64,000 bases of DNA, from the NCBI GenBank assembly GCA_963696075.1, contig CAVOJD010000029.1, positions 1 to 64,000 on the forward strand. Reading direction: 5' to 3'. Shown in pieces: positions 1 through 9,556 of this stretch (position 1 is the first letter of the stretch; each line of letters opens with the position of its first letter). Position numbers and translations under genes: made by a program. Origin of the DNA: CAJQQK01 sp963696075 (GTDB taxonomy: Bacteria; Pseudomonadota; Alphaproteobacteria; Rhizobiales; Hyphomicrobiaceae). The notes below the pieces were generated by a model, which was not told the DNA's origin, did no database searches, and was given only the letters and a program-made list of their open reading frames with translations.

Positions 1-59
<59 letters not shown>

Positions 60-335
60 TCACCAACGCGATCGCGTCTAAATATCGGGCCCTCGACGAG
101 CCCGACCCGAAACACGATACATCGCGAAAAAACCGCCTGCCGAAGGAGCCGATCCCCTGAGGATCAAAGCCGGACCAGCGGGAAGACGTGCTATACCAAC
201 CGCCGGTCGGCTTGTGAACCCCTCGCAGACGTCGAATGTGAAACTTTTTCGACGTCGCCCGCACCTTTCAGGCTGTCGCTGGCCGGCGACAGCCGAGAAG
301 TCGGGCCGCGGGGCGTACCTGCGGCCCGTGACGGG

Positions 336-785
336 CTACTTGGCGCCGGCAGCCGCAGCCGTCAGCCCGGCCAGCGCCTGCGTCATCTTGCCGATGACCT
401 CGCCCTTGTCTGTCACCCCGTGGCGGCTGGCAAGCGTGGTGGGAAGCGTATAGGCGACATGGACCTCGCCCTTGTCATCTTCCCACGCGAGCACCTTCAT
501 GGGCAGGTCAAGACCGATCATGCGCTTGGACTGCATCAGTGGTGTGCCAAGTTTGGGATTGCCGAAGATCAATAGCTGCGTCGGCTTCAGTTTGAGCCCG
601 GCCGCCTTGGCGCCGGCGGCATGATCGACCCGGGCCATCACCTTGATGCCCTTCTCGGTCAGCGTCGCCGAAAGCCGGTCGAGTGTTTCCTGGACCGAAT
701 ACTTGCTCTTCAGTGTCCGGAAATCTTCTGCCTGCGCCGGAACAGCGAGCAGGAGGGCGGCCATAGCTAAAAGAATAGAGCGCAT
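336..785 (-). CDS. secreted DUF302 family protein
   Basis: A 149-residue protein. The chosen ATG begins MRSILLAMAALLLAVPAQAE, a clean Sec signal peptide ending in AQA. A start 10 codons upstream would put charged residues before it, and a GAGAGG ribosome site precedes the chosen ATG. The mature part has the DUF302 pattern: a helix with VQETLDRLSATLTEKGIKVMARVDH, then LLIFGNPKLGTPLMQ and IGLDLPMKVLAWED. DUF302 proteins are small periplasmic or cytoplasmic alpha/beta proteins of unclear function. The gene stands alone between the tRNA and a small membrane protein. Family assignment is firm; biochemical role is unknown. Confidence 0.85.
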   Translation of the reverse strand: MRSILLAMAALLLAVPAQAEDFRTLKSKYSVQETLDRLSATLTEKGIKVMARVDHAAGAKAAGLKLKPTQLLIFGNPKLGTPLMQSKRMIGLDLPMKVLAWEDDKGEVHVAYTLPTTLASRHGVTDKGEVIGKMTQALAGLTAAAAGAK

Positions 786-993
786 CGCGTTTAAGCCTCT
801 CGGAAAGTGGGTCATCGACTATCTAGGGGGACAGCCTCGGGGGGTGACGGTGCGGCCCGCCCGCCCATCAACTGTCCCGATGCTCGCCTTGACACCGACA
901 AAGCAGTTAGGCCGATCACAAACAAGTGGCCCTCGAACAAGCTTGCGTGAGCGCTTGCTCTGCCCGCCACGCGCCGCGATCCGCCCGATCGCG

Positions 994-1182
994 TCAGAAC
1001 CCGCGCGTCACAGTGCCGAGGATGAAGAGGATGTTGGCGCCGAGCAGCAGCCAGAATTCATGTCCTCCGACCGCGGGTCCGACCACTGGAATGACGACGC
1101 CGGCATAAGAGACAACGGCAACGATGACGAGTGTCACCGCGACCAGGAACGTGAAGATGTTGGGCGGTTTCATCAGGCCCAT
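994..1182 (-). CDS. small two-helix membrane protein, unknown function
   Basis: A 62-residue ORF preceded by a good GGAGGA ribosome site about 7 bases before the ATG. Two hydrophobic segments are visible, roughly residues 8-30 (IFTFLVAVTLVIVAVVSYAG) and 40-58 (HEFWLLLGANILFILGTV), joined by a short Pro/Gly loop, so it probably sits in the inner membrane as a hairpin. I do not recognise the family. The ribosome site and clean amphipathic pattern support a real gene; no function is inferred. Confidence 0.6.
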   Translation of the reverse strand: MGLMKPPNIFTFLVAVTLVIVAVVSYAGVVIPVVGPAVGGHEFWLLLGANILFILGTVTRGF

Positions 1183-1340
1183 GAGCGGGGTCCTCCGGCA
1201 GCAGGAAAAAGATTGTCGGCGCTTTCAGAAAAGCAGCCGGGCGGGGGAACGCGGGGAAGGCTGGAAGTAGCAGCATGTGCAACCGGTAGCCGTTCCCATG
1301 ATGCGAGTGTCGGGTAATACGGGCGTTTGGCCGGCAGTCG

Positions 1341-1748
1341 TCAAGCCGGCGGCTGTTCGCGCGGGCCATCATCGCGGTCGTCGCCAACAATGAAGACGCC
1401 GGTGCCGATCGCGAGGATCTCGATGGCGCCGTCCGTGATCACGGGGTGTGAAATCCTGAGGCCGACGATCGCATCATAACCCGCCGCGCGTCCATTCTGC
1501 GCCAGCGCCTCGAGCGCCCGCGTGATGGTCTCGTCGAGCAGCTTTTCATAACGAACCATCTTGCCGCCGATTGTATTCGTGATCGCCTCGCGCATATCGC
1601 GCAGCACATTCGCGCCGCTCACCGCCGCGGCATGAACGACCCCGCCCGGCCGCACCTTGAGGCCGCCGATCGCATCCGTCGTCACCATCGGAAAATCGTC
1701 AAGCCGGGCCGCTGCCCCGGCCCATTTTGTGGTCTTGTCCGCCGACAT
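1341..1748 (-). CDS. YbjQ/UPF0145-type putative heavy-metal-binding domain protein
   Basis: A 135-residue cytoplasmic protein. Residues 18-110 fit the YbjQ (DUF74) fold: an N-terminal strand with VTTDAIGGLKVRPGGVVHA, then the signature region GANVLRDMREAITNTIGGKMVRYEKLLDETITRALEALAQNGRAAGYDAIVGLRI and a final strand ending in GTGVFIV. The family forms pentamers; the metal-binding role is a database label rather than proven. It ends in an acidic/Pro tail (DDRDDGPREQPPA). The gene lies 3 bases before the stop of the long hypothetical gene, so the two are probably co-transcribed. Confidence 0.8.
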   Translation of the reverse strand: MSADKTTKWAGAAARLDDFPMVTTDAIGGLKVRPGGVVHAAAVSGANVLRDMREAITNTIGGKMVRYEKLLDETITRALEALAQNGRAAGYDAIVGLRISHPVITDGAIEILAIGTGVFIVGDDRDDGPREQPPA

Positions 1749-1751
1749 GGC

Positions 1752-3614
1752 CTAGCCCGCTGCTTTCCTGCGCCGCCGCCCGAAAAGGAGCGAGCGGAGC
1801 ATCAAGAGGATCATGAGAACCAACACGCCGAGACCGATGACCGATACCGGATGCCTGTCCCAAAGCAGGACCGGGCTGACTTGGCCCTCCCACGCCAACT
1901 GAATATGTGTGGCGATCAGGTGGAAGTCTATGACCGAGGTGTCCGACAGCATCATCCCCACCGCTGCCGCCTGGTCACGGCTGCCGATGATCGCATCTCG
2001 GACACGGGGCGAGGTCAGCGCCTGCATGCGGGCTGGCTGCTCGGCGACCATCCGCAACACCCGCTGGCTCGCATCCGAGTTGAGCCCCGTCAGATACCGC
2101 GCAAGCGTGTTGAGTTCCGTCTCCGTCAGCGTGCGCGCCAGAGATATGAGCTTGGGCGCATCAAGTTCGAGAAGCACGTTGCGGGCATCGCTCCCGACCT
2201 GGGCGACGCGCGATACTGCGAGCTTGTCGCCGAGCGCCAGTACCCGGTCGAGGCTGGCGCGCGAAAACGAGTCCGGCTCCGCCAGCGTATGGATCTCGTA
2301 ACTGACAACCTTGTCGATCCTGTCGCCGGCAAGCGCCTGCCACTTGAGGCCGGTGTCGAGCGATTGCTTTTCGCGCGCAATCTGTAGACCGGCCTCGGGA
2401 AGCTGATTGAGCGCGCTGTGCAGTGTGCCGTCTGCCATGCGGCGCATGACGCCCGGCTCGCCGTCCTTGGCAAGCACCAGCGCGACGATTTCATCGAGGC
2501 GCGGCAATTGCTCCGGCCGGGCCTGATCGATGAACGCCTTGAAGGCCGGTTGTTGCTCGGCAAGCTTCACGACCTGGGCATGCGCCCGACGGAAATCATG
2601 CCAGATGTCGACGATCCGGTCGGCGGTGCGCTGGGCAAGCTCATCGACGTGGGCCTCGATCTGCTCCCGGATCGAGCTGGCAAGCTCCGCCCGAACCTTG
2701 GCCTTGCTGCCGGCCGATTTCATCTCCTCGGCAATGATCGGCAGGACGCCGTGGCGCAGCTCCCAGAGTTCCTTGGCAACGAGCACCAGGCCGACGCCGC
2801 CGGCGACCACCGACACGACGCGGCCGAGAATCGAGCCGATCAGGCGCTGACCCAGCCGCCGCGCCATCCGTGCCATCTGCCGCCGCACGAGGAGGAGGAC
2901 TGCGCCGGTGATGCCAGCACTCGTCTCGATCAATAGCGCGCCTGAGCCGACCGCGGCCGTGTTCTCCTTGGGGTCGATCTCGAAGGCGGCGTTCGCGTCC
3001 TGGTTCACGGAGCGCGCGACGGTCGACCCGTAACGCGGGCCCAGATAGGCGTTGAGGCAGCGCTGCGCCGGCAGCGCGGCGTCCGTTGTCGTCAGCACGA
3101 TGGCGCTGCCGATCTCCTTGCCAACCTCTGTTGCAAGCTCTTCGAGCGCCGTCTTGAGCGCATCGGACCGGTAGGTCCGCTCCGCCACCGCCTCTGCAAG
3201 CTCCTTCGCCTGTTCGCGGTAGGCGAGGGATTGCAGCAGCTTGCCCCAACTCGTCTCCTCACGCACCTGGGACCGCGCGATGTCCACGCGCTGGTCGACA
3301 ATCCGGTCAAGCCCGCCCTCGCGCCATTTGTCCGTGACGATCTGCTCATAGTCGAGCCGGGCGGTGCCTTGCTTGAGCGCGGTGTGCGTGATTTCGCGGA
3401 TGGCCTCGCGAAACGCCGTCTCATCCGTCGTCTGGCAGCGTTGGTAGTCCTCCCGCGTCAGGGCGCCGGGCGCGCTGCGGCCGATCGGGCCGCCGAGTCC
3501 CGTCGCAGGCGACCCCTGGGCGCCATTCTGCGCCATCGCCAATGTCCCCGCGAACTGGGCGCTGATCAGTGCCGTCACGCAGATCGTGACGATCGCCTGT
3601 TTGAAAACGCGCAA
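1752..3614 (-). CDS. large exported membrane-associated protein, unknown function
   Basis: A 620-residue protein I do not recognise. It starts with a signal-like segment (residues 5-28, ending in LAMAQ). Residues 60-180 are helical and acidic. Residues 215-285 hold one or two hydrophobic stretches (SGALLIETSAGITGAVLLL and VVSVVAGGVGLVLVAKELWE) separated by a basic, Arg-rich stretch. A long helical region (290-570) follows, then a C-terminal transmembrane helix (about 590-612) with an Arg/Lys-rich end (GRRRRKAAG). The likely topology is a large periplasmic helical domain anchored at both ends. The downstream YbjQ-like gene begins 3 bases after its stop. Confidence 0.7.
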   Translation of the reverse strand: MRVFKQAIVTICVTALISAQFAGTLAMAQNGAQGSPATGLGGPIGRSAPGALTREDYQRCQTTDETAFREAIREITHTALKQGTARLDYEQIVTDKWREGGLDRIVDQRVDIARSQVREETSWGKLLQSLAYREQAKELAEAVAERTYRSDALKTALEELATEVGKEIGSAIVLTTTDAALPAQRCLNAYLGPRYGSTVARSVNQDANAAFEIDPKENTAAVGSGALLIETSAGITGAVLLLVRRQMARMARRLGQRLIGSILGRVVSVVAGGVGLVLVAKELWELRHGVLPIIAEEMKSAGSKAKVRAELASSIREQIEAHVDELAQRTADRIVDIWHDFRRAHAQVVKLAEQQPAFKAFIDQARPEQLPRLDEIVALVLAKDGEPGVMRRMADGTLHSALNQLPEAGLQIAREKQSLDTGLKWQALAGDRIDKVVSYEIHTLAEPDSFSRASLDRVLALGDKLAVSRVAQVGSDARNVLLELDAPKLISLARTLTETELNTLARYLTGLNSDASQRVLRMVAEQPARMQALTSPRVRDAIIGSRDQAAAVGMMLSDTSVIDFHLIATHIQLAWEGQVSPVLLWDRHPVSVIGLGVLVLMILLMLRSLLFGRRRRKAAG

Positions 3615-4349
3615 GAATGCCTCCCCTTCGCCGGCGAGCTGTGTGCCGGGAGCCGCAGGTGTCTATATAAAGATCGTGCGCTCAAAGTGGCGTTTTTGCA
3701 CATCTGCGCAACCCGGGGGCGCATCAAGCGACCCTGCCCACAGCTTTTCGAAGGCGCCGGGAGATGGCCTGAAGCCATTGTAACATGTTGGTTTTACCAG
3801 AGTTCTCAGGTGTCTGCGCTGGTCTTGTCTCTTTGTTTCCCAAGACCTGAGCATGCGTTCGCCACAATTTTTGGCGCATAAGCAACACACGCGACATGCT
3901 GCCCCAGGGTTAACGATTGACCCTTTCCAAAACAGTCCTAAGCCCCTAGCTCAATCAGCGGCGTTAACGTTCATCAACGAAACAGTTTTTCAATGGCCGC
4001 GGCATAATCTCAATTAGTGCAGTGATGGGAGTGGCGACCAAACGCCGGGAACCGCGCTCATTGCGACGACACGGACGGCGAATTCATCGGTGACACTTGC
4101 CGGGAGCTTTCGTGCGGGTCGTCGATCGGAATAGTGACGGGGTGAGGGAACACACACGCCACGAATTCGCTGCAACAGAGGAACACGTAACCGTCGGCCT
4201 GCCGCGACAGCGGCAATCTGCCGCCGCTAAGCGGGAACTTTCGAGTATCCATCGGGCTTGTTCGGCTCGCTGGGGCATTTTTCGAGGGTTGCACGCAATC
4301 AAAGCGGCTGATAACACCCGCCGCCGTCGGCAGCGCGAGTTCACAGAGT
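3615..4349. other. intergenic region of 735 bases, no gene seen
   Basis: This stretch separates the divergently transcribed membrane-protein and hydrolase genes. It is less GC-rich than its flanks between about 3880 and 4020. The short open frames on either strand have no recognisable domain, poor ribosome sites and frameless composition. It probably carries the two divergent promoters. I could not assign a confident -35/-10 pair, tRNA or structured RNA. Confidence 0.5.
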
Positions 4350-5309
4350 GTGAGAGTGAGCACGAATAAAAATATGAATGCGCTTGGTAATACGCGTGAC
4401 GAAGATCAGCACCTGATGCTGCCGGGGGGGCGCGTTGGCTTCCTCCTTATGCATGGCCTCGGCGGTACCCCCGTCGAATTGCGCTTTGTTGCGCAGGGCC
4501 TCAACAGGGCCGGTTACACCGTCTACTGTCCGCTGCTCGCCGGTCACGGCGGCTCGGACCTCATGCTTTCGACGACGCGCTGGAGCGACTGGGTCGAAAG
4601 CGGCGAAGCAGCCCTCGAGCGCTTGCGCCAGGAATGCGACCACGTCATCGTCGGCGGCCTGTCGGCCGGCTCGATCGTGGCGTTGCATCTGGCCCATCGT
4701 CATCAGGAGGACTTGGCGGGCCTGGTCCTCTATTCGCCGACCTTCTGGCCGAACGGATGGGCGATCCCGAAATATTTCCCCGCCTTCCGCATCATCCAGC
4801 AGAAGTGGCTCGCAAACCTCTTTAACCTGCGTGAGCGCGCACCCTACGGCATCAAGGATGACCGCATCCGCCGGTTCGTGCTTGAATCGCTCCAGGCTGG
4901 CGGCCGCCCGCTGGAGGAAATTTTCTCCCGTCGCGGCGGTACCGTGTTCGAGTTCGTCCGTATGACGAAGGCGGCGACCCGCCTGCTTGCGGACCTCACC
5001 TTGCCCGCCTTCGTGTGCCACGCCCGCGAAGACGACCAGTCCAACGTCATGAACGCCATGTACGTTCAAAAGAACCTCAAGGGACCGGTCGAGAGCCTGA
5101 TCCTGGACGACAGCTATCATATGATCACGCTCGATCGCCAACGCGCGATGGTCGTCGATCGCACCTTGGCCTACGCCGAGCGCCTCGACCTGTCGGACCG
5201 GAACGCGCAGGTTGCCGCGCGGCCCGGGCTGCAGTCATCGCAAAAGGCGCACCAGTCATCGCCCGGCCTCAACGTGATCGGCGGCGGACCGGTTTCCTCA
5301 TCGCGCTGA
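4350..5309 (+). CDS. alpha/beta hydrolase, Est30/serine-aminopeptidase-like carboxylesterase
   Basis: A 319-residue serine hydrolase. The oxyanion loop HGLGGTP (residues 35-41), nucleophile elbow GGLSAGS with Ser105, acid in HAREDD (Asp228/229) and catalytic His257 in DDSYHMITLDR are all present. The SYHMITLDRQR context around the His is characteristic of thermostable carboxylesterase Est30-type enzymes, which cleave short or medium acyl esters. No signal peptide, so cytoplasmic. Starts at GTG 4350, GTG 4356 or ATG 4374 are all possible because the domain only begins at about residue 20. The last 35 residues are a low-complexity tail outside the fold. Exact substrate unknown. Confidence 0.85.
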   Translation: MRVSTNKNMNALGNTRDEDQHLMLPGGRVGFLLMHGLGGTPVELRFVAQGLNRAGYTVYCPLLAGHGGSDLMLSTTRWSDWVESGEAALERLRQECDHVIVGGLSAGSIVALHLAHRHQEDLAGLVLYSPTFWPNGWAIPKYFPAFRIIQQKWLANLFNLRERAPYGIKDDRIRRFVLESLQAGGRPLEEIFSRRGGTVFEFVRMTKAATRLLADLTLPAFVCHAREDDQSNVMNAMYVQKNLKGPVESLILDDSYHMITLDRQRAMVVDRTLAYAERLDLSDRNAQVAARPGLQSSQKAHQSSPGLNVIGGGPVSSSR

Positions 5310-5478
5310 AATTCGGGCGATCTGTTGATTTTGGCTGTTTGGCAGAGCGGGTTTGAGCCCGCCCTGCGATCTCGGTCTGGCTGAGAGTGTTAACGAAATT
5401 AACCATACCGACGATTGCGGCCGATCATTTCTCGATGATCATGCCTCGATCATCGTGCCCCGCTCATCAATCGCCTGG

Positions 5479-5988
5479 TCAGCTCGGCGCCTGGCACCGT
5501 TCCAGGCCGTTTGGCGCGCGCTGCCAGATCAGATCACGGCTGAATAGCTTCGAGCCGAGATATCCTGTGATCCGGAGCTGGCGTTCGCTGAGGCGTTCGA
5601 TCGCGACATTGTAGCTTTTGCCGACCTTGGGATCATAGATGTAGCCCTCATCCCACGTCCCGTCCTGCTGCGGCTGCAGCCCCCAGATCACCGGTAATCC
5701 GCAGATAGGCCGCTGGCGCTGGGCACGATCCGGGTTATTGTTGTCGAGCAGCGGCCGGCCATTTTGGCTGCTCGATTGTTTGAGCCAAACGATCCGGCCA
5801 CACAAACCACCGCTGCACTGGGTTAATTCGACGGCGCCCCGTCCGCTATCGTCGTACCATATTCCGGCGATATTCTCCCGCGAGCTTGCAGGCGCAACGG
5901 CAACAAGGGTGCCAATAAGACCCGCGGCGACAAGCGCATAAAGCCGCCGTGACGGACGTTTTAACGATTTCAGCGGTGCTGGTATCAT
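5479..5988 (-). CDS. secreted DUF2147 family protein
   Basis: A 169-residue protein. The start at 5988 is chosen because GAGGAG lies 8 bases upstream; longer versions have no ribosome site. The first 38 residues carry two basic patches then a hydrophobic stretch (LYALVAAGLIGTLVAVAPASS), a probable signal peptide. The rest fits DUF2147: GIWYDDSGRGAVELTQCSGGLCGRIVWLK, then ICGLPVIWGLQPQQDGTWDEGYIYDPKVGKSYN and LRITGYLGSKLFSRDLIWQR. Cysteines in the CSGGLC pair and in ICGL could form disulfides in the periplasm. DUF2147 proteins are beta-barrel-like, function unknown. Confidence 0.9.
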   Translation of the reverse strand: MIPAPLKSLKRPSRRLYALVAAGLIGTLVAVAPASSRENIAGIWYDDSGRGAVELTQCSGGLCGRIVWLKQSSSQNGRPLLDNNNPDRAQRQRPICGLPVIWGLQPQQDGTWDEGYIYDPKVGKSYNVAIERLSERQLRITGYLGSKLFSRDLIWQRAPNGLERCQAPS

Positions 5989-6481
5989 GAGAGAAGCTCC
6001 TCGTCTGCCCGAACAGGGCATAGCGGACAGGCCCCGCGAACACTAAATTCGGTTTTCAATTGTGGTTACCCTATGGCAACCTCGTTCAAGTAAAAAAACG
6101 TATTGTTGCTATAAACTGCGGACTTGGATTGAAAATGCCAGTGCGGCATCGACGTCCCGCTGAACCTGATATGTAGCAAACGAGTACGGGAAGGATTATA
6201 TCCCCTGGCAATTGGCCACGCCCCAAGCCCCGCAAGCGCCGCGCCATTATTTTGCCAAGCCGCTCCTGTTCGACGCCTTGGCGGCACGCGCCTTGCTCCA
6301 GCGGGACCGGCTGGCGACGACGGAGGCGGGGGTGGCACTAAAATTGATGGTCTGGACGTGACAGCCCTCGCGGCAAGCCCGGTTTCCCGAAATGCGACGG
6401 CCCGAAACGCGATGGTCCGAAACGCGATAGACTGACAACGCGCTGCCCAAGGCGCAATTAACCGCGAGATTGGCGACACGA
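5989..6481. other. intergenic region with short tandem repeat
   Basis: About 490 bases lie between the DUF2147 gene and the exporter operon. The only structure seen is the 15-base tandem repeat at 6386-6430, close to the exporter start. The exporter promoter must lie here or within the repeat area, but no convincing -35/-10 pair was found. Confidence 0.4.
6386..6430. repeat. three tandem copies of a 15-base unit
   Basis: Three adjacent units, CCCGAAATGCGACGG, CCCGAAACGCGATGG and TCCGAAACGCGATAG, differ at one to four positions. The array ends about 50 bases before the exporter permease ATG. Such iterons can arise by slippage or can be protein-binding sites; nothing here decides between these. 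Confidence 0.6.
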
Positions 6482-7609
6482 ATGATACTGACCCTGGCAC
6501 TGCGTAACCTTTTCCACGACCGGATCCGTCTGGCGGTGACGCTGATTGGCATTCTCTTCTCGGTCGTTCTGGTGGCGGTGCAACTTGGTCTCTATGCCGG
6601 CACCAGCAAAATGATCGTCTCTATGGTCGAGAAGGCCGACGCCGACTTGTGGATCGTGCCTTATGGCGCCGACAGCTTCGAAGGTTCCGGCGTGATGACC
6701 GGCACGGAGCGCCACACCGCGCTTTCGACACCGGGCGTGGCCCGCGCCGTACCGATCGTCGCATCGTTCTCGAAATGGCAGCGCCCGTCGGGCGGCGAGC
6801 AGCTCTGCGTCATCGTCGGCACGGATGCTGCCGACGGCGCACTGGTGCCCTGGAACCTCGTGGCTGGGACGGTTGAAGCGCTGAACCTGCCGGACGCCGT
6901 CGCCGTCGACCGCAGCTACTACAAGGACCTCGGGATCGACGGTCTCAATTCAACGGCCGAAGTGCGCGGCTCCCGCGTCCGCGTCACCGCGCTCACCCAT
7001 GGCATCCGCTCGTTCACGACGACGCCCTACATCTTCACGACCCTGGACCGCAGCCGCTCGATCCTGAAGCTGCCTCCCGATGCCGCAACATTCTACCTCG
7101 TCAAGGTGCAGCCGGGCGCCAGCGTCGACGCCGTCCAGGCCGACCTCGCCAAGCGCCTGCCGGATATCGAAGTCATCACCAAAGCCGAGATGAAGCGCCG
7201 CTCCATCGCCCACTGGCTGTTCGGCACCGGCGCCGGTGCAGCCCTCATCGGCGGTGCGCTGCTCGGCACCCTGGTCGGCACCGTGATCGTCGCCCAGACG
7301 CTTTATTCAAGCACGAAAGACCACCTCAACGAGTTCGCGACCTTGCGCGCGCTCGGGTCCTCTGCAGGCTACATTCACAAGGTCATTCTCGCCCAGGCCG
7401 GCCTCAGCGCCATCCTCGGCTACGTCCTCGGGATGTCGATCGCGCTTATTGTCGTCTTCATAAGTGTCGACACCTCCTTCCCGATCATCATGACGCCGGC
7501 GCTGGCGATAGGGCTGTTCGCCCTGACGCTGACGATGTGTGCGGCTTCCGCCCTCGGTGCGATCATGAAGGTCATGAAACTGGATCCAGCCATGGTGTTC
7601 AATCGATGA
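6482..7609 (+). CDS. ABC exporter permease, DevC/FtsX-like
   Basis: A 375-residue inner-membrane protein of the DevC branch of MacB-like permeases. It begins MILTLALRNLFHDRIRLAVT, the usual DevC start, so ATG 6482 is preferred over TTG 6470. One transmembrane helix lies near residues 15-38, then a roughly 200-residue periplasmic domain, then three C-terminal helices from about 255 (TGAGAALIGGALLGTLVGTVIVAQTLY) to 370. The FtsX-type signature STKDHLNEFATLRALGSS is present. It would pair with the ATPase and the membrane fusion protein that follow to export lipids, glycolipids or another envelope substrate. Its stop overlaps the ATPase start. Confidence 0.9.
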   Translation: MILTLALRNLFHDRIRLAVTLIGILFSVVLVAVQLGLYAGTSKMIVSMVEKADADLWIVPYGADSFEGSGVMTGTERHTALSTPGVARAVPIVASFSKWQRPSGGEQLCVIVGTDAADGALVPWNLVAGTVEALNLPDAVAVDRSYYKDLGIDGLNSTAEVRGSRVRVTALTHGIRSFTTTPYIFTTLDRSRSILKLPPDAATFYLVKVQPGASVDAVQADLAKRLPDIEVITKAEMKRRSIAHWLFGTGAGAALIGGALLGTLVGTVIVAQTLYSSTKDHLNEFATLRALGSSAGYIHKVILAQAGLSAILGYVLGMSIALIVVFISVDTSFPIIMTPALAIGLFALTLTMCAASALGAIMKVMKLDPAMVFNR

Positions 7610-8358
7610 CTAGCAATCCCGTCGTCAAAGCCCACGGCATCGTCAAGGAACTCGGTCAGGGTGCCGGCAAGGTGCGCGCGCTGAAAGGCGTCTCGCTCGA
7701 GCTGCAGCCCGGCGAGCTGACGCTGCTTATGGGACCATCCGGTAGCGGCAAGACGACCCTGCTCTCGATCCTCGGCTGTATCCTGACACCGACCGAGGGC
7801 ACGTTGTCGATCGCCGGTGAAACCATCGAAGGCCTGTCTCCTGAAGGTCTGGCGAACCTGCGCCGCCGCCATATCGGGTTTGTCTTCCAGTCCTACAACC
7901 TCTTCCCGACGTTGAACGCCATCGAGAACGTCCGTCTCGCCCTTGACGTGCGCGGCGAAAAATACGCCGACACCGTGATCAAGGCGGAAACGGCACTGCG
8001 CGAAGTTGGCCTCGCCCATCGCCTGCGCTCGTTCCCCGGTAACATGTCGGGTGGTGAGCAGCAGCGGGTCGCGATTGCCCGCGCCCTGGCGAGCAAGCCG
8101 TCGCTCATCCTCGCCGATGAGCCGACCGCGGCCCTCGACAGCGAGAACGGCAAAATCGTGATGGAACACCTCTCCAATATCGCGAAGGACGAGAGCCGCG
8201 CGGTCCTGGCCGTCACGCACGACCCCCGCACACACGCCTACGCCGACCGCATCGTGCGCATCGAAGACGGCAAGATCATCGACGATGAGCCGAGCGTGAC
8301 CTCCGGCGAGAACGTCACGCGTTACGACCTCAAGAGAAAGCGTAAACTCCATGCCTAA
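7606..8358 (+). CDS. ABC exporter ATP-binding protein, DevA/LolD-like
   Basis: A 250-residue ATPase. The start ATG at 7606 overlaps the permease stop in ATGA, so translation is coupled; an upstream in-frame Met lies inside the permease gene. Walker A is GPSGSGKTT (about residues 45-53), the Q-loop FVFQSYNLFPTL follows, then signature SGGEQQRV, Walker B LILADEPTAALD and the H-loop VTHD. This is a complete active site of the MacB/LolD/DevA subfamily. It energises the permease encoded just upstream. Confidence 0.95.
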   Translation: MTSNPVVKAHGIVKELGQGAGKVRALKGVSLELQPGELTLLMGPSGSGKTTLLSILGCILTPTEGTLSIAGETIEGLSPEGLANLRRRHIGFVFQSYNLFPTLNAIENVRLALDVRGEKYADTVIKAETALREVGLAHRLRSFPGNMSGGEQQRVAIARALASKPSLILADEPTAALDSENGKIVMEHLSNIAKDESRAVLAVTHDPRTHAYADRIVRIEDGKIIDDEPSVTSGENVTRYDLKRKRKLHA

Positions 8359-9511
8359 GTCCAACGATCGTCAATTGTTCGACAAGACGTCCGTCGCCGT
8401 GCTCGTCGCAGCTCTTGCTGCGATCGGCCTCACCGGCCTGATCGTGACGACCGCGCCGCGTGACGTCTCCGACCTCATCTCGAAGGTCTCGGGCAATTCC
8501 TCCACGGCCACCGCCTCCACGGGCGCCGGGCCTGTCCAGAACGCCGGCACCATGACGGTGGCGCTGTGGGCGACGTCGGCTCCAGGCCGCGTCGAACCGA
8601 AGGGTGGCCAGGTGGACGTGCGCAGCGAAGCGAGCGGACGCATCGTCGAAGTGTTCGCCGAACGTGGTGATCTCGTAGAAGCGGGCGACCTCCTCGCACG
8701 GATGCGTGATGAAGAACCTCGCATCCGCATCGAGCAGGCGCGTGCTGAAGTTGCCGTGCGCGTGGCCGAGCGTGACGAGGAGCCGCCCGAAAACAAGGAT
8801 ATCGTGCCGATCCGCACCGCTGCCGATGAATTGGCGGTTGCCGAACGGGCCTACCACCAGGCGCATATGACGCTGGATCAGACCTTCATCGATCACCGTG
8901 CCGGCAAGGCCGATGCTGCAGCCCTCAAGGCTGCACGCGGCGCGATCGATACCGCCCGCGCGGCCGTTGCCGAGAAAGCGGCCGCCCTGCGCGACCTCGA
9001 AGCAAAGCCCGATGCGCCGATGCCAACCCGCCTTGATTCCGGCCTGACGCTGTCCCGCGCCGACCTGAAACTGGCCGAACTCGCCCTGCGCAACACCCGT
9101 CTCCATGCCCCCGTTGCCGGCACGCTCCTGCGCTTCGATGCCAAGATCGGCGAGATGGCGTCGACGACCGCCCGCCTGCCGATCGCGATCGTCGGCGACA
9201 TGAGCGCCATCCAGGTGACTGCCGAGGTGCCAGAGCGTGACATCTCGAAGGTGCGCACCGGCCAGTCCGTCATCGTCCGCTCCAATGCCTATCCTGGCCA
9301 GGAGTTCGAAGGCCGCGTGACGGAAGTTGCCCCCTCCGTCGGTTCGCCCGGCCTGCGCTCACAAGGCCCCGTCCAGCAGCTTGATGCCGAGGTGCTCGAA
9401 GTGACGATCGACATGGCCGGCAAGCCGCCACTGATGCCCGGCCTGCGCGTCGACGTGTTCTTCAAGGCCGAAGACCGCGTTTCGGCCGCGACCACGAAGT
9501 CGGCGAACTAA
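8351..9511 (+). CDS. HlyD-family membrane fusion protein, DevB-like
   Basis: A 386-residue periplasmic adaptor. An N-terminal membrane anchor lies at residues 12-35 (SVAVLVAALAAIGLTGLIVTTA). A lipoyl half-motif is at about 75-105 (GRVEPKGGQVDVRSEASGRIVEVFAERGDLVEAGDLLARM). A helical hairpin spans 115-235, rich in Ala/Glu, and the second lipoyl half is LRNTRLHAPVAGTLLRFDAKIGEMA. Barrel and membrane-proximal parts follow. The gene overlaps the ATPase by 8 bases. In DevBCA and MacAB systems the adaptor links the pump to an outer-membrane channel; no TolC-like gene is present here, so it presumably uses one encoded elsewhere. Confidence 0.92.
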   Translation: MPKSNDRQLFDKTSVAVLVAALAAIGLTGLIVTTAPRDVSDLISKVSGNSSTATASTGAGPVQNAGTMTVALWATSAPGRVEPKGGQVDVRSEASGRIVEVFAERGDLVEAGDLLARMRDEEPRIRIEQARAEVAVRVAERDEEPPENKDIVPIRTAADELAVAERAYHQAHMTLDQTFIDHRAGKADAAALKAARGAIDTARAAVAEKAAALRDLEAKPDAPMPTRLDSGLTLSRADLKLAELALRNTRLHAPVAGTLLRFDAKIGEMASTTARLPIAIVGDMSAIQVTAEVPERDISKVRTGQSVIVRSNAYPGQEFEGRVTEVAPSVGSPGLRSQGPVQQLDAEVLEVTIDMAGKPPLMPGLRVDVFFKAEDRVSAATTKSAN

Positions 9512-9556
9512 TTCCATCGCCGTTTCGCGCGTTTCGCGACACGGCGTATAAAACAG

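Noticed and set aside
4097..4369. Possible 90-codon gene in the 735-base gap before the hydrolase
   Set aside because: No ribosome site, no domain, and an overlapping frame on the other strand of equal length.
5388..5406. CtrA-type site (TTAA-N7-TTAA)
   Set aside because: The TTAA half-sites are 5 bases apart, not 7, and it lies at the 3' end of convergent genes.
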